Shown: positions 1 to 9,171 of the stretch, in pieces
Layout of the letters: each line of letters opens with the position of its first letter
Position numbering within the stretch: position 1 is the first letter of the stretch
Assembly (NCBI RefSeq): GCF_018835585.1
Contig: NZ_JAHGVE010000002.1
Location: 1-64,000, forward strand
Direction: 5' to 3'
DNA: 64,000 bases
Origin: Pelorhabdus rhamnosifermentans
GTDB lineage: Bacteria > Bacillota > Negativicutes > UMGS1260
The notes under the pieces: model-generated
What the model was told of the DNA's origin: nothing
Database searches by the model: none
The model's input: only the letters and a program-made list of their open reading frames with translations
Translations under genes and position numbers: made by a program

Positions 1-49
1 CGAATACCGTGATGGCACCATCATTGATGTTATTCGTAAGCCCCTGTAA
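1..49 (+). CDS. citF: citrate lyase alpha subunit, 3' end only
   Basis: Reading from base 2, the frame gives EYRDGTIIDVIRKPL and then TAA. This almost repeats the C-terminus of the complete citF in this window (EYRDGTIIDVVRKVEG, ending at 18484), so it is the tail of a second citrate lyase alpha subunit, the citrate:acetyl-ACP transferase part of the complex. The oxaloacetate decarboxylase alpha gene begins 17 bases later behind an AAAAAGGAGG site. That pairing is typical of citrate fermentation, where the lyase yields oxaloacetate and acetate. Only 15 residues are visible, so the call rests on this match and the neighbour. Confidence 0.8.
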   Translation, partial: EYRDGTIIDVIRKPL

Positions 50-66
50 AAAAAGGAGGAAAAAAC

Positions 67-1419
67 ATGTCGAATCAGCCCATTAAAATTACCGAGACCG
101 TTCTGCGTGACGGTCATCAGTCGCTGCTTGCGACAAGAATGCGCATTAGTCAGATGATTCCCATGCTAGAGCAGTTAGATGCCGTCGGCTATCACTCCAT
201 AGAAGCCTGGGGAGGTGCAACTTTTGACAGTTGCCTGCGTTTTCTTGATGAAGATCCCTGGGAAAGATTGCGTACACTCAAAAGCTATTTAAAAAAGACG
301 CCCATTCAAATGCTGCTCAGAGGCCAGAATGTTTTGGGCTACAGCCATTATGCCGATGACTTTGTCAAAGAATTCGTCCACCGTTCCGTAGATAACGGAG
401 TAGGAATCATTCGGATATTTGACGCCTTGAATGATGTGGCCAACATGGAAGTGGCCATGAAAGCCGCCAAACAAGCAGGAGCCCATGTACAAGGCACCAT
501 TGTGTACACAATCAGTCCGTATCATAGTCGCGAAACCTTTGTCAAAACAGCCAAAGAACTCGTAGAACTTGGTGCAGACTCCATCTGCATCAAAGACATG
601 GCAGGCCTTCTTGTACCTTACGAAGCAAGTGAACTCGTGAAAATCATGAAAGAACAGATATCCGTGCCGCTAGCTATTCATACCCATTATACAAGTGGTA
701 TGGCATCCATGATGTATTTAAAAGCAATAGAGGCAGGCGTAGATATTATTGATTGCGCGTTATCGCCTTTCTCCATGGCTTCCTCTCAGCCTGCAACAGA
801 GGCGATGATTGCCGCCATGGAAGGCCAGGCAAGAGAATGCAAAATCAAGAAAGAGCAGCTTTATCCGATAGCTGATTATTTCAGGCAAGTCAAAAAGGAT
901 ATTATGGAAGAATTCCATTTGAATCCCAATATCGACATAGATACGAAAGTGCTGTCCTTCCAGATTCCAGGCGGAATGTTGTCGAACCTGATGAATCAGA
1001 TGAAAGAACAGGGAATGGCCGATAAATTCCCAGAACTGATAAAAGAAATGCCAAAAGTACGTGCTGAGCTGGGTTATCCGCCGCTCGTGACACCGACGAG
1101 CCAGATAGTGGGTTCCATGGCTGCGTTTAATGTACTTTTAGGCCGCTATAAGATGGTTCCGAAAGAGGTACGGGACTTGGCCCGAGGAAAATACGGACGG
1201 ACCCCGGCGCCGGTTGATCCGGAGCTACTGTCAGTGTTAACAGGGGGAGAACCCTTGATTGACCATCGTCCGGCCGATGATATCGCACCGCAGCTGGAAA
1301 ACTTCCGGAGGGAACTGGCTGAAAAGGGCTATCAGAATGCACCGATGGAAGATGTTTTGTCTTATGGACTGTTTCCTGAAGTGGCGCTAAAATATTTTGA
1401 GGCCAAAGGTTTGCTCTAA
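67..1419 (+). CDS. oadA: oxaloacetate decarboxylase alpha subunit (carboxyltransferase domain, no biotin domain)
   Basis: 450-residue carboxyltransferase of the oxaloacetate decarboxylase alpha / pyruvate carboxylase B / transcarboxylase 5S family. It moves the carboxylate of oxaloacetate to biotin. Visible motifs are TVLRDGHQSL near residue 12 (the DXXR-like metal site), SICIKDMAG near 180 (the carboxylated-lysine region) and the HTHYTSG metal-binding histidines near 207. Full OadA is near 590 residues with a biotinyl domain carrying an EAMKM-type motif. That domain is absent here, so a separate biotin carrier is needed. The neighbouring citF end suggests oxaloacetate from citrate as substrate. 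Pyruvate carboxylase subunit B is the alternative. ATG follows a strong AAGGAGG. Confidence 0.85.
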   Translation: MSNQPIKITETVLRDGHQSLLATRMRISQMIPMLEQLDAVGYHSIEAWGGATFDSCLRFLDEDPWERLRTLKSYLKKTPIQMLLRGQNVLGYSHYADDFVKEFVHRSVDNGVGIIRIFDALNDVANMEVAMKAAKQAGAHVQGTIVYTISPYHSRETFVKTAKELVELGADSICIKDMAGLLVPYEASELVKIMKEQISVPLAIHTHYTSGMASMMYLKAIEAGVDIIDCALSPFSMASSQPATEAMIAAMEGQARECKIKKEQLYPIADYFRQVKKDIMEEFHLNPNIDIDTKVLSFQIPGGMLSNLMNQMKEQGMADKFPELIKEMPKVRAELGYPPLVTPTSQIVGSMAAFNVLLGRYKMVPKEVRDLARGKYGRTPAPVDPELLSVLTGGEPLIDHRPADDIAPQLENFRRELAEKGYQNAPMEDVLSYGLFPEVALKYFEAKGLL

Positions 1420-1495
1420 AAAGTAATTGAATTGGGCTAGGCATTTGAACTCTAGAAATCTTACAATAATTTTTTGTGGACATAGTTATTCAAAG

Positions 1496-1560
1496 GGCTG
1501 TACTTTTTCTGAGCGTTGTCTAAGAGACTTTGCACTTATAGAAAATACAGCCTTTTTTTA
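1496..1560 (+). repeat. dispersed stem-loop element, copy A (terminator-like)
   Basis: GGCTGTA at 1496..1502 pairs with TACAGCC at 1546..1552. The stem extends through TTTTTC/GAAAA and is followed by a run of seven T. The apical part holds CTGAGCGTTGTCTAA. A related element lies at 60417..60477 with the same order of parts (GGCTG, T-run, CTGAATCGTTGTCTAA, GAAAATGCAG, TCTTTT) and several base-pair-preserving changes. It sits 76 bases after oadA and could serve as its terminator. Otherwise the gap 1420..1701 shows nothing I can name. Confidence 0.5.
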
Positions 1561-1701
1561 TCTTATTTATTGTTTAATGGATACTAATAATATGGGAAAG
1601 AGAAAATTAGAATGTACTAAAGAATCATGGGTGTCAATTTACATGAAAATGTTCTTAATTATAGATTCTTGTGAAAATATTATGAAAGTTGGGTTGCGTT
1701 T

Positions 1702-3732
1702 ATGAAGATTACTAGCGTTCGTACTCGGTTGCTGGTTTTGTTGCTACCTTTTTTCATACTGTTTTTTGCCATATTGTCAGGTGTCAGTTATTATTTTTCC
1801 ACAGCAGCACTAACTAAAAATGTTAATAAAGCAGCTATAGCCATCAATTCGGATTACTCTCATCAAATTCGTGGAATTATTAATGAACGGGTTATCGAAC
1901 TTGAAGCTTTGGCTAACAATGGGATTATTCGCAGTAATTCAGATGTTCCGCAAATTGTTAAGCTGTTAGCTGAAACTCATAAACAGACAGGTGCTTTTGA
2001 CAATATAAACTGCTTAAAGCCCAGCGGGACAGGTGTACGGTTTGACGGTTCTACCACTAATGTTTCAGATCGTGAATATGTAAAAGAAGTGGTCAGTACC
2101 AAAAAGATATACATATCTAATCCTGGGCTGACAAGGGGTACTAACAAGCTGGGGATTATTATTGCTGTGCCTGTATTGGACAATGGCCAACTGACGGGTA
2201 TTATTACTGGGAATGTTTCTTTAGACCGTGTAACCAGCTTGATTAATGATAGTAAGTTTATGGAAAGTGGTTTTGCCTCTATAATTCATAATTCCGGTAT
2301 CGTGTTGGCTAATCCTAAACAGCCAGAATTAAACGGCAAGCTGAATATTTCGCAAAAGAAAATTGATGCTGAATTAAACACAAAACTTACTGAGGTCGAT
2401 GAGAATTTTAGCAAGCTGTTTGAACAAGCTAAGGGTGGGAAACAAGTTATTGGGCAATATAAAAATTTTGATGGTGTAAAACATGTTGGCGTTTTGGCCC
2501 CAATTGAGTTGCCGGGCGGTCAGCAATGGATTGCCGTGGTTTCAGCTCCGGAAACTGAAGTAACTGCCGAAACAGGCAAGTTGGCCAAGACGATGATCAT
2601 TATATCCTTACTGTTTATTATTATTGCCGTAGTATTTATTGCATATATTAGTAAAAGTTTTGCCAAACCAATACAGCTTATTCGCGATGAATGTATACTG
2701 CTGGCTAATGGTGATTTGCGCGACCAAGCGGCAGAGATACATTCTGACGATGAAATAGGCCAGCTTGCTAAAGGGTTTTGTGATATGAGAGTAAACTTGC
2801 GGAATTTGGTCCGGCAAGTACAAGCTCAGTCCGAAAATGTTAGTGCTTCAAGTGAGGAATTGACTGCAGGTGCCCAGCAGTCGGCTGAAGCTTCTAGCCA
2901 GGTAGCGTGTTCTATTACACAAATTGCAAATGGTACAGCAGCTACTGCAAGTTCAGCAGCTAAAATTGCAGTGATTGCTGAACGAATGTCAGATAGTACC
3001 GAACAGGTGTCGTTTGCCGCTCATCAAGTATCTGAGATTGCCCAAAGTGCCTCGCGACAGGCGGAAGAAGGCCGTAAATCCGTAGAACATGCAGTTGCGC
3101 AAATGCAGCAAATTGGTCAAGGTTCGCAGGCGGTGGAAACTGCCATTAATGACTTGGCAAAAGGTTCGCAGGAAATTACTGAAATTGTAAATCTTATTTA
3201 GCAAATTGCCGGACAGACCAATCTCTTGGCACTTAATGCGGCAATTGAAGCAGCTCGTGCCGGGGAACACGGCCGTGGTTTTGCCGTAGTAGCGGAAGAA
3301 GTAAGAAAATTGGCGGAACAGTCTAATCAAGCGACGCAACAAATTGGGACACTGATTCAAAGAAATCAATTCAATATGGATCACGCGATTGCAGCTACTC
3401 AGGATGGTGCCGAAGGTGTTATAACGGGTATTACTGTAGTTAATTCCACAGGTGAAACTTTCAGGAAGATTGTCAACTCTATTGTGCAGCTGTCCCAACA
3501 AATTAACGATATTTCCAGTTCTATAAATCAAATGGTTGAAAATAGCAACGTGCTTGTAACATCTATGAAGGAGGTAGAAAAAATCAGCAAAGAAAATGCA
3601 GGTGAAACCGAAACTGTTTCAGCTGCTACTCAGGAACAATCAGCATCTATGGAAGAAATTGCTTCTGCAAGCCAAACTTTGGCCAATATGGCTGTGGAAT
3701 TAAAAGCATCTGTTGAAAAATTTATGGTTTAA
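1702..3732 (+). pseudogene. methyl-accepting chemotaxis protein interrupted by one in-frame TAG
   Basis: A single frame of 677 codons encodes a transmembrane chemoreceptor. The first TM is near residues 10-32, then a dCache-like extracytoplasmic sensor (about 35-290), a second TM near 298-317, a HAMP segment (about 320-375) and the signalling domain. At 3199..3201 a TAG stop falls directly before [20 protein letters not shown], the hairpin tip that contacts CheW and CheA. Translation would end at 499 residues and lose the tip and the returning helix. Both sides stay in the same frame, so this is a point mutation rather than a frameshift. The stopped position is variable in the family and could have been Q, K or E. 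The RBS before 1702 is weak. Confidence 0.85.
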
Positions 3733-3800
3733 CCTTAAAATAATTATTTGAGGAGTTCTCCAACATTTGAATGCTGTTGTAATTGATTATAAATTGCGTT

Positions 3801-3828
3801 AGCCTGACGAGTTGCTCGTCGGGCTTTT
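3801..3828 (+). terminator. intrinsic terminator after the chemoreceptor
   Basis: AGCCTGACGAG and CTCGTCGGGCT form an 11-bp stem with a TTG loop, followed by TTTT. Confidence 0.85.
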
Positions 3829-3854
3829 GTAATATAAGGAATCTTTGCTATGAA

Positions 3855-3898
3855 TAAAACAAGGCCACCTGCGCTGCTGTAGGTGGTCTTGTTTTATT
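3855..3898. terminator. strong, probably bidirectional terminator
   Basis: AAAACAAGGCCACCT and AGGTGGTCTTGTTTT pair around a ten-base loop, with A and T runs on the two sides. It is the second terminator between the broken chemoreceptor and the efflux operon. Confidence 0.85.
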
Positions 3899-3915
3899 TT
3901 GGTAAACATAAAAGC

Positions 3916-3962
3916 CAGCAAAAGTATATCAATTTATACGATAAAATGATATACTTTTGCTG
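3916..3962. promoter_or_regulatory. 16-bp perfect inverted repeat upstream of the RND efflux operon
   Basis: CAGCAAAAGTATATCA (3916..3931) is matched perfectly by TGATATACTTTTGCTG (3947..3962), with a 15-base AT-rich spacer. A shorter TGACT/AGTCA repeat follows at 3961..3974. It ends 31 bases before the pump's start and has no T-run, so an operator or leader structure is more likely than a terminator. No regulator gene lies beside the pump. Confidence 0.45.
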
Positions 3963-3993
3963 ACTGATTAGTCACTAGAGGGGATGAGTTACG

Positions 3994-5115
3994 GTGATAT
4001 TAAAAAACAAGAAAAGCCTGTCGCTTGTACTCGCCATAGTACTTTTGTTGACAGGGATTATTAGCTATCGAGTTTATGCTAATATAGCAGGGAATAAAAG
4101 CCGTGGTGCGGCTCAAGTGAAAAGTGTGGCAGTAGAGGTTTCGAACGTAAGTCGCCATGATATTGCACCACAGATGGAGTTCTCCGCAAGTCTGGAACCC
4201 GCTTGGACAGCTGATGTATCAGCTAAGGTGGACGGGCGTATCAATGACCTTCCGGTAAATGAAGGAGATATTGTTAAAGCAGGTAGTGTGCTTGCTTCAC
4301 TTGATACAAGTGAACTCAATGCTCAGGTCATTCAAGCGCAGGGTAATTTGGTTGCGGCGGAATCATCTTTAGAACAGGCTGATTCCGATTATCAGCGTTA
4401 TGGCACACTTGCGGCCGCAGGAGCTGTTTCGGCTCAAATGATGGATAGTGCTCGTACGAAGCGCTCACTGGCTCAAGGCCAAGTGCAGGCGGCGCAGGGA
4501 GCACTCAATCTTGTTCAAGAAAAACTTAATGCAGGCGCCGTTGTGGCTCCACGCGATGGTGTGATAACGAAACGCTATGTGCAGGCTGGTACTTATACCC
4601 ACGCCGGTTCAGCCATTGTAACGCTATCTGATGTATCCAGTTTGTTGGCTAAGGCAACAGTTGGCGAAGCTCAGGTATCAAGTTTGTCAGTGGGAGCGCC
4701 GGTTAAAGTAAAAGTCGATGCGCTAAATGGTCAGCTATTTGATGGTACTGTAAGTCGGATTTCACCTGCGGCTGCTCTGCCATCGAGAACATTTACTGCT
4801 GAAGTCACGATACCAAATACGAATGGTGTACTCAAATCCGGTATGTTTGCGAAGGTGGAAATCCCGACTCAAATTCATCAAGCGGCACTAGCTATTCCGG
4901 CAAGTGCACTTGTTATGCGTGACGACCAAAAAACGGTATTTGTTGTTGGTTCAGATAACAAAGTGCAGCAAAAGGTTCTTACGTTGGGCTATGTTGGCAA
5001 TGGATGGGCTGAAGTTCTTGATGGACTCACAGAAGACGATACAATTGTAGTAGCCGGACAGAATAAAATCAAGGATGGAGTAGTGGTCGAGCCGACTAAG
5101 GATGGTGCTAATTAA
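3994..5115 (+). CDS. RND efflux periplasmic adaptor (HlyD/MFP family)
   Basis: 373-residue membrane fusion protein linking an inner-membrane RND pump to an outer-membrane channel. An N-terminal membrane anchor (residues 8-28) precedes a lipoyl-type half motif, a helical hairpin rich in Ala/Gln (about 105-165), the second lipoyl half (APRDGVITKRYVQAGTYT), and beta-barrel and membrane-proximal domains. The start is GTG behind GAGGGGATGAG. Its stop overlaps the pump's ATG (TAATG), indicating translational coupling. An adaptor implies an outer membrane, but no TolC-like channel gene is adjacent, so the channel must be elsewhere. The substrate cannot be deduced. Confidence 0.9.
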   Translation: MILKNKKSLSLVLAIVLLLTGIISYRVYANIAGNKSRGAAQVKSVAVEVSNVSRHDIAPQMEFSASLEPAWTADVSAKVDGRINDLPVNEGDIVKAGSVLASLDTSELNAQVIQAQGNLVAAESSLEQADSDYQRYGTLAAAGAVSAQMMDSARTKRSLAQGQVQAAQGALNLVQEKLNAGAVVAPRDGVITKRYVQAGTYTHAGSAIVTLSDVSSLLAKATVGEAQVSSLSVGAPVKVKVDALNGQLFDGTVSRISPAAALPSRTFTAEVTIPNTNGVLKSGMFAKVEIPTQIHQAALAIPASALVMRDDQKTVFVVGSDNKVQQKVLTLGYVGNGWAEVLDGLTEDDTIVVAGQNKIKDGVVVEPTKDGAN

Positions 5116-8100
5116 TGGGAGCTATTGCTACGTTTATTAAGCGTCCGATTTTTACGGTTATGCTTGTGCTGCTGCTAGTCGTTTTTGGTTTGCAGTCCTA
5201 CCCATCTTTGGGGATCGACTTAAATCCGGATGTCGACTTTCCACTTGTTAGCGTCAATGTCACATACACGGGTACTTCACCGGAAGAAATGGAAAGTTTG
5301 GTTACTAAGCCCATTGAAGATGCCGTAAGTTCAGTTTCAGGTATCAAAAATTTATCTTCAGTGACTCGAGAAGGCGTATCTCAGACAACGATTGAGTTTG
5401 TTTTTGGTACAGATGCCAAACTGGCTGCCAATGAAGTGCGTGAAAAAGTAGCTGCCGTACGCAAACGTTTGCCTGATGGCATTGATGAACCTGTTGTACA
5501 GCGCTTTGATGCTAACGCGGCACCGATTATCTATTTCAGTTTATCTTCGGATACTCGCAGTCCAGGCGAAATTCGAAAATTAGCCACGGACGTAGTGCAA
5601 GACGCGTTACAGCGTCTGGATGGAGTTGGCGCTGTTTCTGTTTCCGGCGCTTCTGACCGGGAAATTCAAGTACAGATAGATAGTAAGCGCCTTGCAGCGG
5701 ATAAGTTGTCAATGGCTCAAATATTAGATGCCATTAACAGTCAGAATTTGAATTCTCCTGGTGGACATGTTACTGATCAAGGTATGGATCTTACTGTTCG
5801 TACCATTGGAAAATACAAGAGTATAAATGATATTAAAAATGTTATTGTTGCTAATGTAGATGGTCATTTAGTTAAATTGGGTGATGTGGCTAATGTACAG
5901 GATACTTGGGCGGAGCAAACGGTTATTGCTCGGACTAACGGTGCTCCGAGTGTGATGCTTTCCGTACAGAAGCAATCTGGCACAAATACCGTGGATGTAG
6001 CTGACCGGGTTAAGAAGGCCGTGGAAGATATTAAACCCTTATTGCCGCCTGATGTGAAATTGTCAACAACTCGTGACAGTTCCACTTATATTCGCAGCAG
6101 TGTGGATGACGTTATGACCTCGCTGATTTTCGGCGGGCTACTAGCGATCATCATTACCTTCCTATTTCTACAAAACACGCGCGCGACGATGATTGCTGCC
6201 ATTGCCATTCCAACTTCCGTTATTTCTACTTTCTTTTTAATGAAAGTGATGCATTTTACGCTAAACAATATGTCGCTCATGGGTTTAAGTTTATCTGTGG
6301 GTATCCTAATCGATGATGCCATTGTTATCATCGAGAATATTTACCGGCATATACAACAGGGGAAATCAGCTATGGATGCCGCCCGGGATGGTACTTCTGA
6401 GATTGCTCTGGCGGTCATGGCTACAACCATGTCGCTCTTAGCGGTGTTTGTACCTGTTGGTAATATGGGTGAGATTATCGGCCAGTACTTTAAGCAATTA
6501 GGACTTACGGTGGCATTTGCTGTGGCTTTTTCACTGTTCGTGGCTTTTACCTTGACACCGACACTTTCCGCGTACTGGCTGAAGGTACAGGAAAATGAAC
6601 CCAAACAGCTGAAAGGGATTCGTTTAGTGCTGCAAAAGGGGCTTGATAAATGGGAACAGGGATTTTTGAATATCCAAAAAAACTATATCTCATTATTAAG
6701 CTGGGCGTTAAGCCATCCGAAAAAAATGATTACCATGGCCGTTCTATCTTTAATGTTAAATGGCTTGCTGCTTCCTTTTATCGGTACTGAGTTTCAGCCG
6801 ACATATGATTCTGGTGAATTCAACGTCGTGATGACGGCTCCATCGGGCACCTCACTTGAAAAAATGGATCAATTGGTCAAACCTATTGAACAGCAGGTCC
6901 TGGCGATCCCGGAACGGGACACTTCTTTTGTTAATATTGGCTCAGGTAGTCAGGCTAATAAGGCAACAATTGGTGTGAAACTGACAGATGTCAGCCAGCG
7001 TTCGCGTTCATTAAATCAGATAATGGATGCACTTCGTGCAAGTTTTCGTAATGTTGGTGGGCTGAAAATTACAGTACAGAGCAATCAAGGCGTTGGTAAA
7101 GGAGATTCTCGTCCAGTTCAGCTTGGACTTCGCGGTCCGGACCTTAATGTCTTGATAAAAACCGCTCAGGATATTGCGGAAAAAATAAAACAAATGCCTG
7201 GTACAGCGGATGTGGACATTTCTAGTGAGCAGGCTTCTCCGGAAGTCCAAGTTACGCTTGATTCGGCCCGAATGAGCGATGCTGGACTCGATGCAGCGAC
7301 GGCTGCGTCAACAGTACAAATGGCTTTTCTTGGTGGTACAACACGCAATATGTACAATGTGGGTGATAACGACTATAATATTCGTTTGCAATTAGAAGCG
7401 CAGAGTCGGACAAGTGTCGACGATGTGGCTAACTTACTTGTCGCTACAAAAACGGGCACTTTTGTGCGTTTAGGCGATGTGGCTGAGGTCAAACTGTCAT
7501 CAGGCCCGGCCGAGATCGACAGGGAAGGCCGCCAACGGGAAGTGATTGTATATTCTAATGCTGTCGGCGTTTCTTCCGGAGAGATTATCAGCAAGGTGCA
7601 AGCTTTGGTGGCAGGAATGAATTTACCAACCGGTTATTCTTACAAATTTGTAGGACAAGCCCAGACCATGCAAGATTCCTTTAAAGAAATTGGTTCTGCT
7701 TTGGTACTGGCCATTGTTCTGATCTATATGGTACTTGCGGCGGAATTTGAAAGCTTTGTTCATCCGCTTACAATTATGCTGTCATTGCCATTTGCGATTA
7801 CTGGGGCCGTTATTGGCTTAATGGTTGCCGGTCAGACGTTAAATATTATGTCGCTGATTGGTGTTATCATGTTAATGGGGCTGGTAACTAAAAATGCCAT
7901 CCTGCTTATTGATTACACCAACCAATTGCGGGCTAAAGGAATGACAGTGACTGAGGCTTTGCTTGAAGCTGGAAGTGTACGGCTTCGCCCGATACTCATG
8001 ACGACAGCTGCCATGATTTTTGGTATGCTGCCTGTAGCTCTTGGGATTGGTTCTGGTGCCGAACTTAGGCAGTCTATGGGCGTTGTGCTTGTCGGCGGTC

Positions 8101-8198
8101 TGATTACTTCGACGCTTTTAACGCTCATGATTATTCCGATTGTCTATCTTTTTATTGATAAAGTATGTGTGAATTTCCAGAACCGGAAAAGTCATTAA
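5115..8198 (+). CDS. RND efflux transporter, AcrB/HAE1-like
   Basis: 1027-residue inner-membrane proton-driven exporter with the usual RND layout: TM1 near residue 10, a large periplasmic loop, TM2-6 (about 335-480), a second periplasmic loop and TM8-12 (about 855-1015). The proton-relay aspartates are in GILIDDAIVIIENIYRH in TM4, and the TM10 lysine is in GLVTKNAILLIDYTNQL, as in HAE1 drug pumps rather than metal pumps. Full length and intact. It is translated in one unit with the adaptor before it and is followed by a terminator. Substrates are probably hydrophobic or amphiphilic compounds, by family. Confidence 0.9.
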   Translation: MGAIATFIKRPIFTVMLVLLLVVFGLQSYPSLGIDLNPDVDFPLVSVNVTYTGTSPEEMESLVTKPIEDAVSSVSGIKNLSSVTREGVSQTTIEFVFGTDAKLAANEVREKVAAVRKRLPDGIDEPVVQRFDANAAPIIYFSLSSDTRSPGEIRKLATDVVQDALQRLDGVGAVSVSGASDREIQVQIDSKRLAADKLSMAQILDAINSQNLNSPGGHVTDQGMDLTVRTIGKYKSINDIKNVIVANVDGHLVKLGDVANVQDTWAEQTVIARTNGAPSVMLSVQKQSGTNTVDVADRVKKAVEDIKPLLPPDVKLSTTRDSSTYIRSSVDDVMTSLIFGGLLAIIITFLFLQNTRATMIAAIAIPTSVISTFFLMKVMHFTLNNMSLMGLSLSVGILIDDAIVIIENIYRHIQQGKSAMDAARDGTSEIALAVMATTMSLLAVFVPVGNMGEIIGQYFKQLGLTVAFAVAFSLFVAFTLTPTLSAYWLKVQENEPKQLKGIRLVLQKGLDKWEQGFLNIQKNYISLLSWALSHPKKMITMAVLSLMLNGLLLPFIGTEFQPTYDSGEFNVVMTAPSGTSLEKMDQLVKPIEQQVLAIPERDTSFVNIGSGSQANKATIGVKLTDVSQRSRSLNQIMDALRASFRNVGGLKITVQSNQGVGKGDSRPVQLGLRGPDLNVLIKTAQDIAEKIKQMPGTADVDISSEQASPEVQVTLDSARMSDAGLDAATAASTVQMAFLGGTTRNMYNVGDNDYNIRLQLEAQSRTSVDDVANLLVATKTGTFVRLGDVAEVKLSSGPAEIDREGRQREVIVYSNAVGVSSGEIISKVQALVAGMNLPTGYSYKFVGQAQTMQDSFKEIGSALVLAIVLIYMVLAAEFESFVHPLTIMLSLPFAITGAVIGLMVAGQTLNIMSLIGVIMLMGLVTKNAILLIDYTNQLRAKGMTVTEALLEAGSVRLRPILMTTAAMIFGMLPVALGIGSGAELRQSMGVVLVGGLITSTLLTLMIIPIVYLFIDKVCVNFQNRKSH

Positions 8199-8241
8199 CT
8201 GTGTGTGAACACAATAGCCATGTTCTTAGCTATTTCCTTTG

Positions 8242-8288
8242 ACAAAAGCTGTAGTTTAGGATGTTATCCTGGACTATGGCTTTTGTTT
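8242..8288 (+). terminator. terminator of the RND operon
   Basis: ACAAAAGC and GCTTTTG close a long stem that continues through GU-tolerant pairs to AGGAT/ATCCT with a three-base loop. The right arm includes the T tract. Confidence 0.75.
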
Positions 8289-8376
8289 AGGTATAAAAAT
8301 ATATTTTTACTTTTATTTCCATGTGACTTAATTTTGAAGGAAATTTATTCGATAATATAATCGGGAGGTGAGAAAA

Positions 8377-8958
8377 ATGAGTGGTTTAATGTCTGATTTG
8401 CTTATGGCAAATGCTTTTCACTCACAGGCACAAATGCTTCGAAATGTGCAAACAAATTTTCATAATTCGGAAGGTATCTTGAAAATAGAAATGCAATTAG
8501 ACGCGGGACGGGGACAATCTATAGTAAAAAAACAAGAACAGTTAAAGGGCATGGGGAAGCAAGAAGGTGTAGCAAACCAATATTTGTCTGACACGACGAG
8601 TAAAGAGCAAAAAGAGCTTAGTAAGGCGTCGAAAGACAAGGATGATACGACAGTTAAGAAGGTTATTGTCAATTCTAAGGAGCTTACCGTTTTACAGCAA
8701 CAGAAACAAACCGTTTCGTCGCAAATTGTCCAGCTTCAAACAGCTGATGCTACAGCAAACAGTCAGCAGATTCAGCAACTTCAACAACAGTTGCAAACAA
8801 TTCAAGGTACCATTCAACAAGTACAGGCCAGTGCGTCTTCTGGGACTAGCAATAATCAAGATGTTGTGACTGCGTCAAGTGTTCCAGACGTGGGGCCGGC
8901 CTATACTTTAGAAGTTTCTCAACAGCCAACAGCTGAGGCGGGTACACCTGTAGCGTAG
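8377..8958 (+). CDS. hypothetical Gln-rich coiled-coil protein
   Basis: 193 residues starting MSGLMSDLLMANAFHS. ATG 8377 is chosen because TCGGGAGGTG sits just upstream; a GTG nine bases earlier lies inside that site. There is no signal peptide or membrane segment. The middle (about 55-155) is charged, then strongly Gln-rich, and should form coiled coil. The tail is Ser/Thr/Pro/Ala-rich and ends in TPVA. I do not recognise a family. It stands alone between two terminators, so context gives no function. The composition matches cytoplasmic or surface-appendage accessory proteins, but that is only an impression. Confidence 0.6.
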   Translation: MSGLMSDLLMANAFHSQAQMLRNVQTNFHNSEGILKIEMQLDAGRGQSIVKKQEQLKGMGKQEGVANQYLSDTTSKEQKELSKASKDKDDTTVKKVIVNSKELTVLQQQKQTVSSQIVQLQTADATANSQQIQQLQQQLQTIQGTIQQVQASASSGTSNNQDVVTASSVPDVGPAYTLEVSQQPTAEAGTPVA

Positions 8959-8982
8959 TAGCTTACTTCAGTTTCTTGGCTA

Positions 8983-9038
8983 ACACAAAAGCCGTTATTA
9001 TCCTAAACAGGAAATAACGGCTTTTGTGTGTTTTTTTT
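8983..9038 (+). terminator. strong intrinsic terminator
   Basis: ACACAAAAGCCGTTATT pairs with AATAACGGCTTTTGTGT around a 12-base loop and is followed by eight T. Confidence 0.9.
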
Positions 9039-9078
9039 ACAGAAAATGAACAAAAAGATATAGATTAAGAAATAGTCA

Positions 9079-9155
9079 TTGACAAATTGTACAAATTGTA
9101 TAATAATTAAAGTATACTAATAAATTGGACTAATGGATTAATCCAATTTATTAGT
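9079..9155 (+). promoter_or_regulatory. promoter region and 14-bp inverted-repeat operator before the GntR gene
   Basis: TTGACA is at 9079 and TATAAT at 9099 (only 14 apart); TATACT at 9113 is another possible -10. ACTAATAAATTGGA (9116..9129) and TCCAATTTATTAGT (9142..9155) are perfect inverted copies separated by 12 bases, ending 16 bases before the ATG. The position fits autoregulation by the GntR protein and possibly control of the whole glutamate operon. Confidence 0.6.
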
Positions 9156-9171
9156 CTTTGGGAGTGGTGAT

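Noticed and set aside
1427-1705. 92-residue frame between oadA and the chemoreceptor
   Set aside because: It lies over the stem-loop element, has no family resemblance and no convincing ribosome site.
3199-3201. Pyrrolysine or other recoding at the TAG in the chemoreceptor
   Set aside because: No pyl genes or recoding structure are seen here, and the position is variable in receptors; a nonsense mutation is simpler.
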